Below are positions 11,489-23,023 of a stretch of DNA of 64,000 nucleotides, in pieces. The DNA lies in contig CM062296.1 in assembly GCA_031216915.1 (NCBI GenBank), positions 143,572,344 to 143,636,343 of the forward strand, in the 5' to 3' direction. The notes below the pieces were generated by a model that saw nothing but the letters and a program-made list of their open reading frames with translations, did not search any database and had not been told where the DNA came from. The position numbers and the translations under genes are program-made. The stretch is from Pictodentalium vernedei. Taxonomy: Eukaryota; Mollusca; Scaphopoda; Dentaliida; Dentaliidae. Within the stretch, counting starts at the first letter, position 1, and every line of letters begins with the position of its first letter.

Positions 11489-12507
11489 AGCTTGCCTGAC
11501 TGAGTCGGGATGAGCAAAAGTGATCACTTGCCATCCGTCGTCCGTGAACATGGTGTTTGCACCTACCCCTTCTAAACCACTGAACCAATATTAGTTAAAT
11601 TTGTGTTGATTGCTTGTTCTGACATTGTATTTTATTTTATGTTTTTTTCAATTCACATGCCAAGCCCCGTGGTGGGGGGGGGGGGGGGGGGGAGGGGGGG
11701 GGGGTGGGGGGGGGGGGGGGGTAATACTCCAAATTTTTTTTTTATATCTTCTCATGAACCAGTGGGTACAATGACTTGATATTTGGTATGTCACATCCTT
11801 TTGAGATGTAGAACCAAGTTTGTTCAAAGGAAGTTCGTGGAGCAAATATTTGTCATTGTAATGGGACGGGCAAGATTTTTGGCCTCACCTTAATTTTTTA
11901 TTTTCTGAACCAATGATCCGATTTGAATCAAATTTGGTATGTGGTATTATTGAGTCATAAGTACTTGATTCATGCGAAAAAAGAAATTTTTCTGTGTCCC
12001 CCGTGGGAACCCCAGGAGCTAAAATTAGAAATATTTTCAAGCTTTCATATTTCCTAAACCACACGGAACACAGAACTCTTATTTGGTATGAAGCATCCTT
12101 AGGACCAGTAGAACTGAGTAGTAAAAAAAAAAAAAATGCCATCGGTTGTGTCCGGGTGTTCTGTTGGGAGGGGGGGTATCGAAAAAATGCATATTTGCAA
12201 AAATTAAAAACAAATTTCCAGAACCATTCATCAGAATCTTTTGATATTTGGTATACAGCATCCATAGGGCGACAGATACAAGTTTGTTAAAATGAAGCCC
12301 CTTGGTTTATATTTGGGCTCAATACAGGAGCCTTAATATTTAACTTGGGGCAATATGGGGAATAATCTTTAAAAATCTTCTTCTTCAGAACCACAAGTCA
12401 AAATACTTTAATATATGGTATACAACATCTCTAGGGAGGACAGATTCAAGTTCACTTAAATCAGGTCCCTAGGTTAATATGTGGGCTCCCTGTGGTAGCC
12501 TGAATTT
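11489..12507 (+). mobile_element. HINE family 2, truncated copy
   Basis: It starts TTTTTTAGCTTGCCTGACTG, then a GTCGTCC stretch, a G-rich run at 11671-11721 and units of the type in family 1 (TTTGGTATACAGCATCC, TTTGGGCTC). It stops abruptly where a SINE tail begins at 12508. It has no 3' hairpin and so is truncated. Confidence 0.6.
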
Positions 12508-12599
12508 TACTCCGGCTTCCTCCACCCGTAAAACAGTCACGGTCACGATTAGCCATTGTGCATAAATCTGTGACCTTAAACCACTAATAAATAAATAAT
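12508..12599 (+). mobile_element. SINE 3' tail fragment
   Basis: ACTCCGGCTTCCTCCACCCG, then CACGGTCACGATTAGCC and a CCTTAAACC..AATAAATAAATAA tail, the same 3' end as the full SINE at 29566-29915. Confidence 0.75.
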
Positions 12600-12874
12600 G
12601 TTAGCTTACCAACTAACGCCTTGCAACGCACTGGCGGGTTAGTCACTCTTCTTTCTAGTTTAAACAGTATTTATTGAGAGAAAAGAATATTATGTTAAAT
12701 GCATACACAACATAAAGAAGGAACACAATAAAACAATACACAGTACACAACACAACTCTTTTTCTTGTTATAAATAAGATCATGTTTATTATTGTGTGAC
12801 TAACCCTGCACATCGCTCAGACTTAGTGGGAGTACATTTTCAAGTAGTGTGTAACATGGCATTTACCAATTTTT
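12600..12874. other. Intronic sequence, possible host element of family-2 HINE
   Basis: Contains GGGTTAGTCAC (near 12637) and inverted GTGACTAACCCTG (near 12796). Related sequence resumes after the HINE at 15607-15720 as GTGTGACTAACCCTG, suggesting the HINE at 12875-15590 landed inside one repeat. No coding sequence is seen. Confidence 0.4.
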
Positions 12875-15590
12875 AGCTCACCGAAGGGAGCCTAACTTAT
12901 CACTTGCCGTCCGTCGTCGTCGTCCGTCGTGAACTTTACATTATTGACTTCTCACAAACTACTCGACCAAATTGAACCAAATTTTGTGTGCATGTTCGTT
13001 ATCATATGTCAATTCAAGTTTGTACAAATAAGCATGTCGCGCCCAGAGGGGGCACCAGAAGGGTCATAAGTCTGATAGCACCCATAAATTTTTTCAAAAA
13101 TTCAAAAAAATCTTCTTCATCAGATCCACTAGTCAGAATGCTTTCATATTTGGTATACAACATTTCTAGGGGGTGGGGAGGGGGGGGGGGTGGGGGGGGG
13201 GTCAGATTCAAGTTTGTTCAATTCGAGTCCCTGGGTTAAGATTTGGGCTCTCTATTGGAGCCCAAAGTTTAACTTGGTGCAATTTGAGGAAATTTCTTTA
13301 AAAATCTTCTTCTTCAGATCCACCAGTCAGAATGCTTTCATATTTGGTATACAACATCTCTTGGAGGGTCAGATTCAAGTTTGTTCAAATTGAGTCGCTG
13401 GGTTAATATTTGGGCTCCCTATGGGAGCCTAAATTTTAACAATGTGCAATGCGTGGAATATTCTTTAAAAATCTTCTTCAGATTCACCAATCAGAATCCT
13501 CTCATATTTGGTATACATCATCTCGAGGGGGGGGGGGGGGGGGGGGGGGCCAGATTCAAGCGTGTTCAAATCGAGTTTCTCAGTTAATATTTGGGTTCCC
13601 TATGGGAGCCTGAATTTTAACTTAGTGCAATATGAGAAAATTTCTTTAAAAATCTTCTTCTTCTGATCCACCAGTCAGAATGCTTTCATATTTGGTATAC
13701 AATATCTCTAGAGGGGTCAAATTCAAGTTTGTTCAAATCGAGTCCCTGTGTTTAGATTTGGGCTCTCTATTGGATCCCAAAGTGTAACTTTGTGCAATTT
13801 GAGGAAATTTCTTTAAAAATCTTCTTCAGATCCACCGGTCAGAATGCTTTCATATTTGGTATACAGCATCTCTTGGAGGGTCAGATTCAAGTTTGTTCAA
13901 ATTGAGTCGCTGGGTTAATATTTGGGCTCCCTATGGGAGCCCAAATTTTAACTTTGTGCAATGCATGAAATATTCTTTAAAAATCTTCTTCAGATTCACC
14001 AATCAGAATCCTCTCATATTTGGTATACATCATCTCTAGGGGTGCCAGATTCAAGTGTGTTCAAATCGAGTTTCTCGGTTAATATTTGGGTTTCCTCTGG
14101 GAGCCTGAATTTTAACTTAGTGGAATATGAGAAAATTTCTTTAAAAATCTTCTTCTGATCCACCAGTCAGAATGTTTTCAAATTTGGTGTACAATATCTC
14201 TAGCGGGGTCAAATTCAAGTTTGTTGAAATTGGGTCCCTGAGTTAGTATTTGGCCTCTCTATTGGAGCCCAAAGTTTAACTTGGTGCAATTTGAGGAAAT
14301 TTCTTTAAAAATTTTCTTCTTCAGATTGACCACTCAGAATCCTTTCATGTTTGGTATACAACATGTATAGGGGGTGGGGGGGGGGGGGTGGGGGGGAGGG
14401 GGGTGAGTCAGATTCAAGTTTGATCAAATAGAGTTGCTAGGTTTATATTTGCGCTCCCTATGGGAGCCCAAATTTTAATGCGTGGAATATTCTTTAAAAA
14501 TCATCTTCAGATTCACCAGTCAGAATCCTCAATTGGGTCTCTGGGTTGAAAATTTTGAGTCTGGTTTGGACTTAAGAAATTTTTGACCAAAATTTGAGAA
14601 CCTCCCCCTTCAGACTTGGAAATTTTTGACGAAAATTGGGGAAAAAAACATTGTTTTTTTATACGTTTTGTTCAATTTTGAGATGAAAAAAAAAAATTGG
14701 GGGTCAGGTTTGGACTCCAAAATTTTGGACCAAAATTCAGACATTTTGGGGGGATTTTTATGCATTTTGTTCAATTTTGAGATGGAAAAAAACAATTTAT
14801 AGCCTGAAAATGTTCGGTCCTGTTCCGACTTGTTTTTAAAATCTTCTTCTTCAGACCATGTAGTCAGAATGATATCATATTTGGTATACAACATCTCTAG
14901 GAGGGTTAGATTCAAGTTTGTTCAATCCTAGTCCATGGGTTGATATTAGGGCTCCCTATGGGAGCCGAAATATTAACTTGGTACAACATAAGAAAATTTC
15001 TTTAAAAATCTTCTTCAGATCCACCATTCAAACCTGGTCCCGGAGTTATTAATTTGGGCAACCTATGGGAGCCTGAATTTTAACTAAGTGCAATAAGAAT
15101 GAATTTTTTTTTAAAATCTTCTTCAGATCCACCAATCAGAATCCTTTCATATTTGGTATACAACATCTCTAGGTGGGTCAGATTCAAGTTTGTTCAAATC
15201 GGGAACCTGGGTTAATATTTTGGCTCCCTATTTGAGCCCAAAGTTTAACTTAGTGCAATGTGAGGTGATTTCTTTAAAAACCTTCTTCATATCCACCAGT
15301 CAGAATTCTTTCCTATTTGGTATATGACATCTCAAGGGGGATAAGATTCAAGTTTGTTCAATGTGAGTCCTTAGTTTAATATTTGGACTCTGTGGGCAGG
15401 GGTAGGGTGGGAGGGCATGCTACATTCAGGTTTGTTCAAATCCATTCCTTGGTGTTTTTCCATAAAATTTGCCTTTCCTGACTTCATTCCTTTGTAGTGT
15501 TGATGAATTATGTCTAACTGAATGTGACCCCAAATACTTCTTTGAACCACCTTGACCGGTGAGCGATTAATGCCCCTTGGGGCCTCTTGT
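12875..15590 (+). mobile_element. HINE family 2, long copy with about a dozen tandem units
   Basis: The 5' tip is AGCTCACCGAAGGGAGC after a T-run, then CGTCGTCG microsatellite, then tandem units of about 170-190 bp (TCAGAATGCTTTCATATTTGG, TATACAACATCTC, GTTCAAAT, GGGAGCCCAAATTTTAAC). Two units have expanded poly-G (13166-13201, 13528-13549) and one has GGGGTGGGG runs (14370-14403). It ends with GGTGAGC (inverse of the 5' GCTCACC), hairpin GCCCCTTGGGGC and CTCTTGT. Confidence 0.7.
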
Positions 15591-15606
15591 TTTTATAGAC
15601 AGACAG

Positions 15607-15648
15607 TGTGACTAACCCTGTGTTTTATACAGGGTTAGTCACACTTTC
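15607..15648. repeat. Short perfect hairpin
   Basis: GTGTGACTAACCCTGT, spacer TTTAT, then ACAGGGTTAGTCACAC. No poly-U-type terminator context, so it is read as a MITE foldback remnant. Confidence 0.7.
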
Positions 15649-15810
15649 TGGTTATAAACAAAATTTCTTTATTAAAGGAGTAACTGCCCCTGTGCACTGT
15701 GCAGCCTTAGTACAAATCTCATCAAAAACAACTCTTTACCAAACATAATAGCCCAAAACTGCCAGTAATATTTTCAGAAAGCATTTAAACTTGGCTTATG
15801 ACCCTTCATT

Positions 15811-16168
15811 GGGAGGTGCAGTGGCTCAGTGGTAGACAGTGGAACTTTTATGCTAGAGGTCCTGAGTTTGATCCCTGTCTGTGATGACCTGCATTGTGTC
15901 CTTGTCCAGGCACTTTATACCGGCTGCCTATATGGGGGTACGATGACGCCATGTATTAAGGCATACTCCACGTCAATGGTGCATATGTCTTCAACTGCTG
16001 TAACCCTGCCTGAACAGAGTTAGAATGATGAGGAGCTGACAGTTGCTCGTCGATGCTCGGTGGTTCTCTCCAGGTACTCCGGCTTCCTCTACCCGTGAAA
16101 CTGTCATGGTCATGATTATCCATTGTGCATAAGTATGTGACCTTAAAACACCAATAAATAAATAATAG
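15811..16168 (+). mobile_element. tRNA-derived SINE, full length
   Basis: The head TGGCTCAGTGG..AGA resembles a tRNA A box, and the TGAGTTTGATCCC stretch resembles a B box about 35 bp on. The body has TGTCCTTGTCCAGGCAC, CACGTCAATGGTGC, GAGCTGACAGTTGCTCG and TACTCCGGCTTCCTC. The tail is GTGACCTTAAAACACCAATA plus AATAAATAA. Confidence 0.8.
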
Positions 16169-16374
16169 TAATAAATATATGACCCCCTCATTGGAATGGA
16201 TTGTGGAAAGGGTGTGTTTTTTTAGTGAATTCCAAAAATGAAAACATATTCTATTTCCAGTTCATAGCCTTTTTCTTGAAGAATCTAACTTGTTAATTCA
16301 GTTACTAGCCATGATGGCTATCTTTGTTTACAGCATCCAGTAGCTTCATAAATACTCTTTTTGTCTACTTGTAG

Positions 16375-16445
16375 GGAAGTACTATTCCAATCAATCAAGC
16401 CAGACCAAATAGAAATTTGACATTCACGAAACGAGAACCAGTTGG
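16375..16445 (+). CDS. ALDH1L1: ALDH1L exon B
   Basis: Acceptor TCTACTTGTAG, donor GTTAGT. The 71-bp exon starts in phase 0 and ends two bases into a Gly codon completed by the next exon. It codes [20 protein letters not shown] then EPV, matching the ALDH1L strand leading to the PWNYP loop. The donor is a weaker GTTAGT; reading through it gives LVVFQV, which breaks the family alignment, while splicing to 20481 restores [11 protein letters not shown]. It lies about 200 bp downstream of a SINE. Confidence 0.95.
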
Positions 16446-16780
16446 GTTAGTAGTGTTTCAGGTTTCATTCTCTTGATACAAGTTTGCAGTAAAAATTACA
16501 AATATCTCTCACTTGAGGGAACCTTTCATGCTTGTTTCTGTAATAGGTTACATGTATAAAGTGTGTGTTGGAAGCCATTTTTGGAGATAAGAGTTCAATG
16601 AGGTCCTGTACAGACCTCATGATAGAAGAAGAATTGAAGGAGATTCTGCATCCGAAATTACTTTGATTCCATTCTGGAATAATCCGATTTTCTTAATTGA
16701 TTTCCCTCTAGGAACCCTGAGACGTGGAATAGTGCCTGATTTCTGTAGTACACATGTTACGTGCTATCATAGGACTTGGT
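16446..16780. other. Intronic repeat fragment
   Basis: The motif CATGATAGAAGAAGAATTGA, then GGAGATTCTGCATCCGAAAT..CTTTGATTCC, recurs at about 17535-18060 (split by a MITE) and 51240-51320. It is an unnamed repeat with no ends defined and no coding sequence. Confidence 0.5.
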
Positions 16781-16816
16781 AAGGGCCCTGCAAAGCTTCA
16801 GCATTCGATTCAGTTA

Positions 16817-16980
16817 AGAATTGAGTGCAATTTTTATAATCTTTATTGGAGTGTGAACGTGTGGGAATGAGTACAAATTATGTATGAATCCCAAAGGGAT
16901 GCATACAATTTGTACCCATTCCCGCACATTCATACTCCAATAAAGATTATAAAAATTACATTCAATTCTTATAATTACAT
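16817..16980. repeat. Long imperfect palindrome (about 160 bp)
   Basis: Arms AAGAATTGAGTGCAATTTTT and AAAAATTACATTCAATTCTT, continuing inward through ATAATCTTTATTGGAGT and its complement to GAATCCCAAAGGGATGC at the centre. A few mismatches only. Confidence 0.85.
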
Positions 16981-17604
16981 TCCGTAACTGTTTAAACTAC
17001 TTTTTACCAAACAACAAAGCAGAAAGACGAAATAAAACATGTACGAATGAACGGCGCAAAAAACGACCCCCACACAAAAGACAAAGCGCACAACTCTGAT
17101 TTTGAATTTTCACAACTTCAGAAATGGATACGAGTATTTTAGTAACGGTCTTTATGCCACAGTTGGAAAATGTCACCAAAGAAACAGCAGCAGAGTTGAT
17201 CACTGCGAGAGGCGCTAAAAGTTAAAAACCCACCCAAACACCACCTGAATTACATTGTCAACTGCGCTCTACCGAAAATGCAGGTCAAAGTTCGAGCAAA
17301 TGTATTCATTGGAAAATGAATTACATTTGGTCATGACGTTTTCATCCAGCTGACCACTGGGAATTGGGTATTTGGACCCAAAAATGTATAACTACATTAA
17401 CATTGTAATTATTTTGATTTGAAAATCATCCTGATCATATGATTGGATTTGTGTAGCACTGATCCTGAAATCTTTGAATTTCCTCGAAATGTTCTCAAAA
17501 TCCTAAGTGTCCCCTCTTGAACTCTGCTTCTATCATCAGGTACCCTGTACAGGCGCCTGATGATAAAAGACGAGTTTGAGGATGTTCTGCATCCAAAATT
17601 ACTA

Positions 17605-18041
17605 CAGTGGAGCCCACTTAATTGAATATCTCTTAACTGAATAACTCTCTTAATTGAATACAATTTCCCAACACAAAACCATTTACCATACCTTCAGTAC
17701 AAATTTTACCTGTCAATTGAATATAGGTTATAGAGTCAACTCCTGTTTATTGAATAAAAAATCTTGTAACCTGTGGAGAAATTACACTGACTCTCCCCAG
17801 TTTTCCTTTGTTTATAGACATATTTGGCCTCAGTACATCCAATACAGGCATACAGACATTTAATGTATTGTATCTTGTTTGTCAGAGCTCATGCAGCTCT
17901 GTCAAACAAGATATAATAGAATAAATGCTAAGTTTATCTCCAGAATGCAGGAAAGTGGCACCATCCCTGTTAATTGAATCCTCCTGTTAATTGAATAATT
18001 TTCATTGGCAAAGTGGCTATTCAATTAACAGGGTTCCACTG
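17605..18041 (+). mobile_element. pogo/Tigger-like MITE, TA-flanked
   Basis: TA then CAGTGGAGCCCAC at the left; GGGTTCCACTG then TA at the right. The inside repeats TTAATTGAATA motifs and a hairpin ATCTTGTTTG..CAGAGCTC. The ends and TA target fit pogo/Tigger. It sits inside the repeat that occurs uninterrupted at 16640-16690. Relatives: 27015, 28253, 49771. Confidence 0.8.
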
Positions 18042-18310
18042 TACTTTGATTTTATTCTGGAATAATATACATTTTTGATTGACTTGCACAAACGGATAAG
18101 TTGCTGTTGAACAGAAATTTTGATTGAATATTTGTAATATATACTGTTATAAGACACAGTATTTAAACTTGAAGACTTTTCGGCATGAGATTCGATTTGA
18201 GATTAGGTGGATTCGATAATCTGATTCGAAATTCAATATGATTCAAAATCTTCTGTTTCAATTCGAAATTTAAACAAAATATTTCATATTTGCAGGGCCC
18301 TAGACTTAGT

Positions 18311-18493
18311 AACCAATGCCCAGAGTGGGAGTCCTCTAAAACGGGCAGTTTATTTATTTATTGCCATTTAAGGTCACTTATATCTGCACAATGGCTAATT
18401 GTGACCATAGCATGGATATAAAGTCAAGTTCAGCCAAGCGTTTATACCCATGTTGCCCATTTTAGAGGACTTCCACCACAGGCATTGGTTACT
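18311..18493. mobile_element. Small inverted-repeat element containing a reversed SINE tail
   Basis: Ends ACCAATGCCCAGAGTGGGAG and CCACCACAGGCATTGGT are inverted, continuing with GTCCTCTAAAACGGGCA and its complement. The centre (about 18352-18410) is the SINE tail on the minus strand (TTTATTTATT, AAGGTCAC, CACAATGGCTAATTGTGACC). Confidence 0.7.
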
Positions 18494-18682
18494 GTGTCCT
18501 ATTGTACCAGTAGGGAGCATGGTGGCTCAGTGGTAGACTGTTGGACTTCTATGCTAGAGGTGGTCCCAAGTTCGATCCCCATCCGGGATGACCCACATTA
18601 TGTCCTTGGGCAAGGCACTTGATCCTGGTTGCCTACATGGGGGCATGATGACGCCGTGTGCTAAAGCGTACTGCACGACGAT

Positions 18683-19470
18683 CAGGCCTGGCATTCTGAA
18701 AAATGCAGGAGGGCAAAAAATTGCTCTCCTCAATCAGCTTAGGAGAGCAATTAGCTTTACACAGCATTTTAAGTATCCAGTTGAACGAACTCATTGAAAC
18801 TGAAACCAACAGACTACATCAGTGATTTTATTAACTTTACTAAGGTAAAGCGAAATCTCTTAGACATCTAGATGTCTCACTCAACAACCGAACACACACT
18901 TGACAAGACCTGTGTGTGTACCCAGACCTGTTGTCCAAGAAAGTCATACGCCTACCACTACCACCTTCAACCCCCCAAGGGGGGTTGAAGGTGGTAGTGG
19001 TAGGCGTATGACTTTCTTGGACAACAGGTCTGCTTGAATCTACAGTCACATCCTGGTGCAAGTGCTTCAAGTGACAGGATAGTAGTAATGGTAGTATATT
19101 ATAGTGTCAATATTCCTTGAATAATTACCCCTCTGACTGTGATGTCAGTTGTTGAACTTGAAACTGACAGAAAAAAAAATATTGCTGTGACCCATTTTGC
19201 TTCAAATGATTGCAACTGCGTTTGGGTATGGTTGCAGCCATTACCTTTTGCCACTAAACCACTTTCAAAATGAAATTACGTGATGTTATGTGACTTAGAA
19301 ATTAAATTACATTTTTGCTTTACAACAAAAATTTAATGTGAGCATAATACATGTAATCTCAATCATCCCAGACCAAAATATTTAGGAGGGCAATTTTTCG
19401 CTCTCCTTAATTTTTTCAGGAGGGCAGTAAGGAGAGCTAAAAAATCGCTCTCCTGAAATTGCCAAGCCTG
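18683..19470 (+). mobile_element. CAGGC-ended palindromic element, copy 1
   Basis: Ends CAGGCCTGGCATTCTG and GAAATTGCCAAGCCTG are imperfect inverted repeats. Subterminal AGGAGGGC..GCTCTCCT hairpins lie at both sides, and a 110-bp perfect palindrome is inside. A second copy, inverted, is at 30111-37863 and is split by DIRS copy B. GACGAT/GTCGAT next to the ends may be a 6-bp target duplication. No coding sequence. Confidence 0.75.
18923..19032. repeat. Perfect 110-bp palindrome
   Basis: 54-bp arms with a 2-nt AA centre (CCCCCC AA GGGGGG). The arms begin CAGACCTGTTGTCC and end GGACAACAGGTCTG. No mismatch by eye. Confidence 0.9.
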
Positions 19471-19696
19471 GTCGATGGTACACTATTCTTCAACCTCTGT
19501 AACCCTGCTTGAGCAGAGCTTGAACAGAGTTAGAATGTTGAGGAGCTGACAGTTGCTCGTCAATGCTCCGTGGTTCTGTCCGGGTTCTCCGGCTTCCTCC
19601 ACCCATAAAACTGTCACGGTCATGATTGCATTGTGCATAAGTATGTGGCCTTAAACACCAATAAATAAATAAATAAATAAATATTGTACCAGTAAA

Positions 19697-20441
19697 ACAA
19701 AGTTTGTTTTCTAAAGTAAACAAGCAGTGCCTTACCTCACAGAGTTCCCTCGGGGAAGCTTATATATAAATGGCTAATACTTGATTTGTTGTGTCCATAA
19801 TGTAACAGGCCTTGTATGTCCTGACAGATATATTGAACACCAATCAAGAAATTGTTAGTGGTCATTATATAGAGAGTAATCGAGAGGTGAGAGATGTTGA
19901 ACAAAGATGAGTGTGCGAATGCGCACAAGTGTTTTACAATATAGTCCCTCGCCTCGAATGAATTATTTCATGTAACCAGTCCAGTCAAGCGATTACTCTG
20001 TTTATTACTTTTCATTATTAACAATAATTATATTATTTAACCCTTTACCTAATGTAACGGCCAAAAATGGCCAGCGCTGTTCTCAAAACACGCCAATTAA
20101 TTTTCATTATTTTTTCATTTTCTGTTTCTAAAACATAGGTTATCACCTCATTGGAATGAGCTCGTTCCAATGAGAGGTCATAACCTATGTTTATGAGACA
20201 AAAAATGAAAATAATAGCTATTCAAGAATATTTTTTTGCAAGTGTCGTCTGCTTTTCATATTAGATAAAGTGTTTAAAAAAATAAAAAAACAATGAAGTC
20301 CCCATTACATCCACGGCAAAGCATCTTTGTTTGCGTGCATGGATACATGACACAATTGTTGATTGCATAATTCACCTGTGAAGTTATCGTTTATAATCAA
20401 ACCCGGAAATCCCAGTAAATCACACTTTGGAAAGTAATAAA
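19697..20441 (+). repeat. Arm 1 of a dispersed inverted duplication
   Basis: Blocks 19946-20036 (GTAACCAGTCCAGTCAAGCG) and 20281-20441 (GAAGTCCCCATTACA..AAAGTAATAA) recur reversed at 48391-49290, in the same relative order with the TTAA MITE between them. This copy lacks the fold-back MITE that splits the other. It ends 40 bp before exon C. 19697-19945 is more divergent. Confidence 0.65.
20037..20277 (+). mobile_element. TTAA palindromic MITE, copy c
   Basis: TTAACCCTTTACC at the left, eroded AAAGTGTTTAA at the right. The foldback centre is GGAATGAGCTCGTTCC. Confidence 0.85.
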
Positions 20442-20480
20442 ATTTCCTGGTCATTAATGTTAGTTTGTTCTTTTTTGCAG

Positions 20481-20586
20481 TGTTGTTGGTTTGGTTGTCC
20501 CATGGAATTATCCCCTGATGATGTTGTCTTGGAAGATGGCATCTTGTTTGGCAGCTGGAAATTCTGTTGTTCTCAAACCAGCTCAG
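20481..20586 (+). CDS. ALDH1L1: ALDH1L exon C (PWNYP loop and cofactor site)
   Basis: Acceptor TTCTTTTTTGCAG, donor GTAAAC. The first base completes the Gly codon from exon B; 35 codons follow, ending in KPAQ on a codon boundary. It codes [17 protein letters not shown] then [18 protein letters not shown]. In the ALDH family the PWNYP Asn helps form the oxyanion site and the Lys of KPA contacts NAD(P). Other frames of this exon also stay open briefly, but only this frame joins both neighbours. Confidence 0.96.
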
Positions 20587-20738
20587 GTAAACACATTTTT
20601 ATCAACAATAGCAAACAAATGGGTGATTGTCAACCCTTTCAAACCACAGGGGCAAAGTTTAAAATATTTTCATGTGTCCAATTTGTTACAATGTCCATGA
20701 AATCTAGAAACTCACACTAATCATTGGGAGCAGGATGG

Positions 20739-21655
20739 TAGAGATGGGCAATATACTGAAAAACTTAACTGATACCAAAATCATGGGGATACCGAAAAAC
20801 CGAAACAAGCCAATCATTAAATACCGAAGCCATATATATTTTCAAATTTTCCTGCATTTGCTATTTATAAGACCTTGTTGAGGGTTGATAGCAGCTGAAG
20901 TGTTCTTTATCAACGAAGTGACTGATTTTCATTCAGTTCTGTTAACCAATAAAGGCCTGGGCAATCATTCTGAATTCCCACTAGACTACAACCTGTACAT
21001 TTCTAGTTGTTTAACAGTGATTTCTAGAAAAGAATCGACTAGAAATCACTGCCCTGTTGATTTGTCTTTTGTCAACAGGACCTCCTAATGATGGCAAGTT
21101 AAGGGCACATGCTCTGAGATCGCAAAAGCCTGAAATAAGCCTTTAACCCTTTACCCAATGCAGACGATATCAAAATTTATTATTTTAAATATCGGTTTTT
21201 GAAATTTAAAAAAAAATTTCAACAAAACCATATCATGTGACCCCTCGTTCAAACGAGCTCAACGAGCCCATTCCAACAAGTAGTCACATGATATGGTTTT
21301 GTTGAAATTTTTTTAAAATAATATTTTTTCAACTGCAGAATTTGCATATTACGTGGGCGGATGCAGCTGATTCGTTGGTTAAAGGGTAAGGCATGTTTGA
21401 AACATGTCACAAAATTACTGTTATGATTTGGGTTGGCAAAAGAAATCCAGTGTTGATGTCTTTGGCAGTGGCATTTGTGCTCTGGTGGTAGAATGGTACA
21501 AGAACAACTTATTTTGTATTTTTCCAATGTGAATTATTCTTTGGTACTGTCAGCAAATCTAAGTCAAGTCAGATTCCGAAAAGCGAGCCCATACCACAGT
21601 ATATCTCCCTAAAAGTACCAAAACTGGTACCAAATTCTAATTCCGCCCATCTCTA
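20739..21655. mobile_element. hAT-like element (TAGAGATGGGC ends), copy 1
   Basis: Ends TAGAGATGGGC and GCCCATCTCTA are perfectly inverted. Flanking octamers CAGGATGG and CATGGTGG match at 6 of 8. The interior matches the copy at 40467-41188 in order (CCGAAAC, GTTGATAGCAG, ATTTCTAG palindrome, AAATTACTGT) except for MITE copy d. Host sequence looks SINE-like. Confidence 0.8.
21143..21389 (+). mobile_element. TTAA palindromic MITE, copy d, inside a hAT element
   Basis: TTAACCCTTTACC to GGTTAAAGGGTAA with a CATATCATGTGACCCCTCG foldback. The sister hAT copy lacks it at 40905-40920, so the insertion is later than the hAT. Confidence 0.85.
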
Positions 21656-22058
21656 CATGGTGGATCATTGGTTAGAGAATCGCACTTCAGACAAAAGGTT
21701 TTAGGATTGATAGTCACCCTTCCCTCCCTCCCATCTGGGTTGTGTTTTTGGAAAGCTACGTGATCCCAATTGCCCAAGTGGGAGAATGGGGAAGCAGTGT
21801 GCTAAGTTATACTGCAGAAGCATAAGCCTTTAACTGGTAGAGTGCTAAATTACTTTTCAATGGGCATGTGTAACATGAATATATTTTTTATTAAAGATAT
21901 CACGCTGCCAGAAAAGGAACCTTGGTTTTGCAAGGTATTGCTCATAAATAATTGTATGTTGCAATTTATTTGAGCGTGCCAGTTGGCACTCTCCAATACA
22001 TTAAAACAATATGGTTTTACCATTTATATTTTTTTTCTGCTGCTGAGCCAATAACAAA
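21656..22058. other. SINE-like fragment, then unrecognised intron
   Basis: CATGGTGGATCATTGGTTAG then AGAATCGCACTTC and a GTGCTAAGTTATACTGCAG stretch resemble a degenerate SINE head and body to about 21830. Nothing is identified from there to the MITE. Confidence 0.4.
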
Positions 22059-22385
22059 TTAACCCTTTCCCCAACGAATTGCCCGCATCCGGCGGCGTAA
22101 TATTCAAATTCAGCAGTTGAAAAAATATTATTTTTAAAAAAATTTAAAGAAAACCATATCATGTGACTCTTTACCCAACGAATTGCCCACATCCACCTGT
22201 GTAATATTCAAATTCAGCAGTTGAAAAAATATTATTTTTAAAAAAATTTAAAGAAAACCATATCATGTGACTCTTTACCCAACGAATTGCCCACATCCAC
22301 CTGTGTAATATTCAAATTCAGCAGTTGAAAAAATATTATTTTTCAAAAAATTTCAAGAAAACCATATCATGTGACCCCTCGTTAA
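22059..22385 (+). repeat. Tandem triplicate of a MITE left half
   Basis: Three 105-bp units start near 22062, 22167 and 22272, each with CTTTACCCAACGAATTGCCC, GCAGTTGAAAAAATATTA and CCATATCATGTGA. The last stops at CCCCTCGTTAA, so no right arm of the MITE is present. Confidence 0.85.
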
Positions 22386-23023
22386 TGCAAACAGTGTAAA
22401 GCCACTATAGTGGCTTTCAGCACTTTTCTGTAAAGCCCTGATAGTGGCTTCTAGCACTCAACCAGTCAAGAGATGCTAAAACATCTTGTGCCAGCTAACA
22501 CAAAAATAACAACTGAGCAGATGAAACTTTTCATAAATATGTGGGTGACAAAATGTAGGGCACCATCTTCAGTAGGTTTGATTATGAGTGACAAAATGTA
22601 GGCCACCATCTTCAGTAGTTTATTTGATTTTTTTAGTGTGTTTCTCTTATATATATACCCACTAGATGGAGGATAGAGGGATATTTTAAGGTTGGAATCA
22701 GGAAAGAATGGTCCAAATTATCATTAGGAATGATGATATTTGAGCCCAATTCCTGCTCAGATTGATCCTTAGTTTTCCTCTGCTCCAACCACTTAGCAGA
22801 ACTAGACTGAACCATGCACACCCCTGGGTGTGCATGATTCCTTGTTGTTTTGCTAGACTATTGGTGCCAAAGGAAAAATTATCAGCTGCGGTTCGAATCC
22901 TGGTTGTTCGCTTTGTAATGTTGTTTATTACATTGCCTGAGATGACTTTGGTAGTGTTATAGTTGTATTGTCATTAGGCACATTTTGATTTGATTTAATG
23001 GAAACATATTATTTTCTGTACAG
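22386..23023. other. Intronic sequence with small repeats
   Basis: A hairpin around AAAGCCACTATAGTGGCTTT (22398) is partly repeated (22432). A duplicated GTGACAAAATGTAGG..CACCATCTTCAGTAG stretch lies near 22545 and 22590. No exon is seen. Confidence 0.5.

Larger units (their letters stand above)
16781..18302. mobile_element. hAT-like element with 8-bp target duplication
   Basis: The ends AAGGGCCCTGCAAA and TTTGCAGGGCCCTA are inverted repeats. Flanking octamers GACTTGGT (16773-16780) and GACTTAGT (18303-18310) differ at one base. The 8-bp duplication and GGGCCCTGC-type ends fit hAT. The inside holds a 164-bp palindrome, a copy of the repeat at 16598 and a pogo-like MITE. There is no transposase. 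Confidence 0.8.
18511..19690 (+). mobile_element. tRNA-derived SINE split by a palindromic element
   Basis: The 5' half (18511-18682) has GGTGGCTCAGTGGTAGACTG, a GTTCGATCCCC B box and TGTCCTTGGGCAAGGCAC. The 3' half (19471-19690) resumes GTCGATGGTACAC and ends in AATAAATAAATAAATAA. The interruption is at GCACG(T)CGATGG, a site intact in other copies. Confidence 0.8.

Noticed and set aside
15607..15648. Hairpin as transcription terminator
   Set aside because: Eukaryotic intron; better explained as a repeat foldback.
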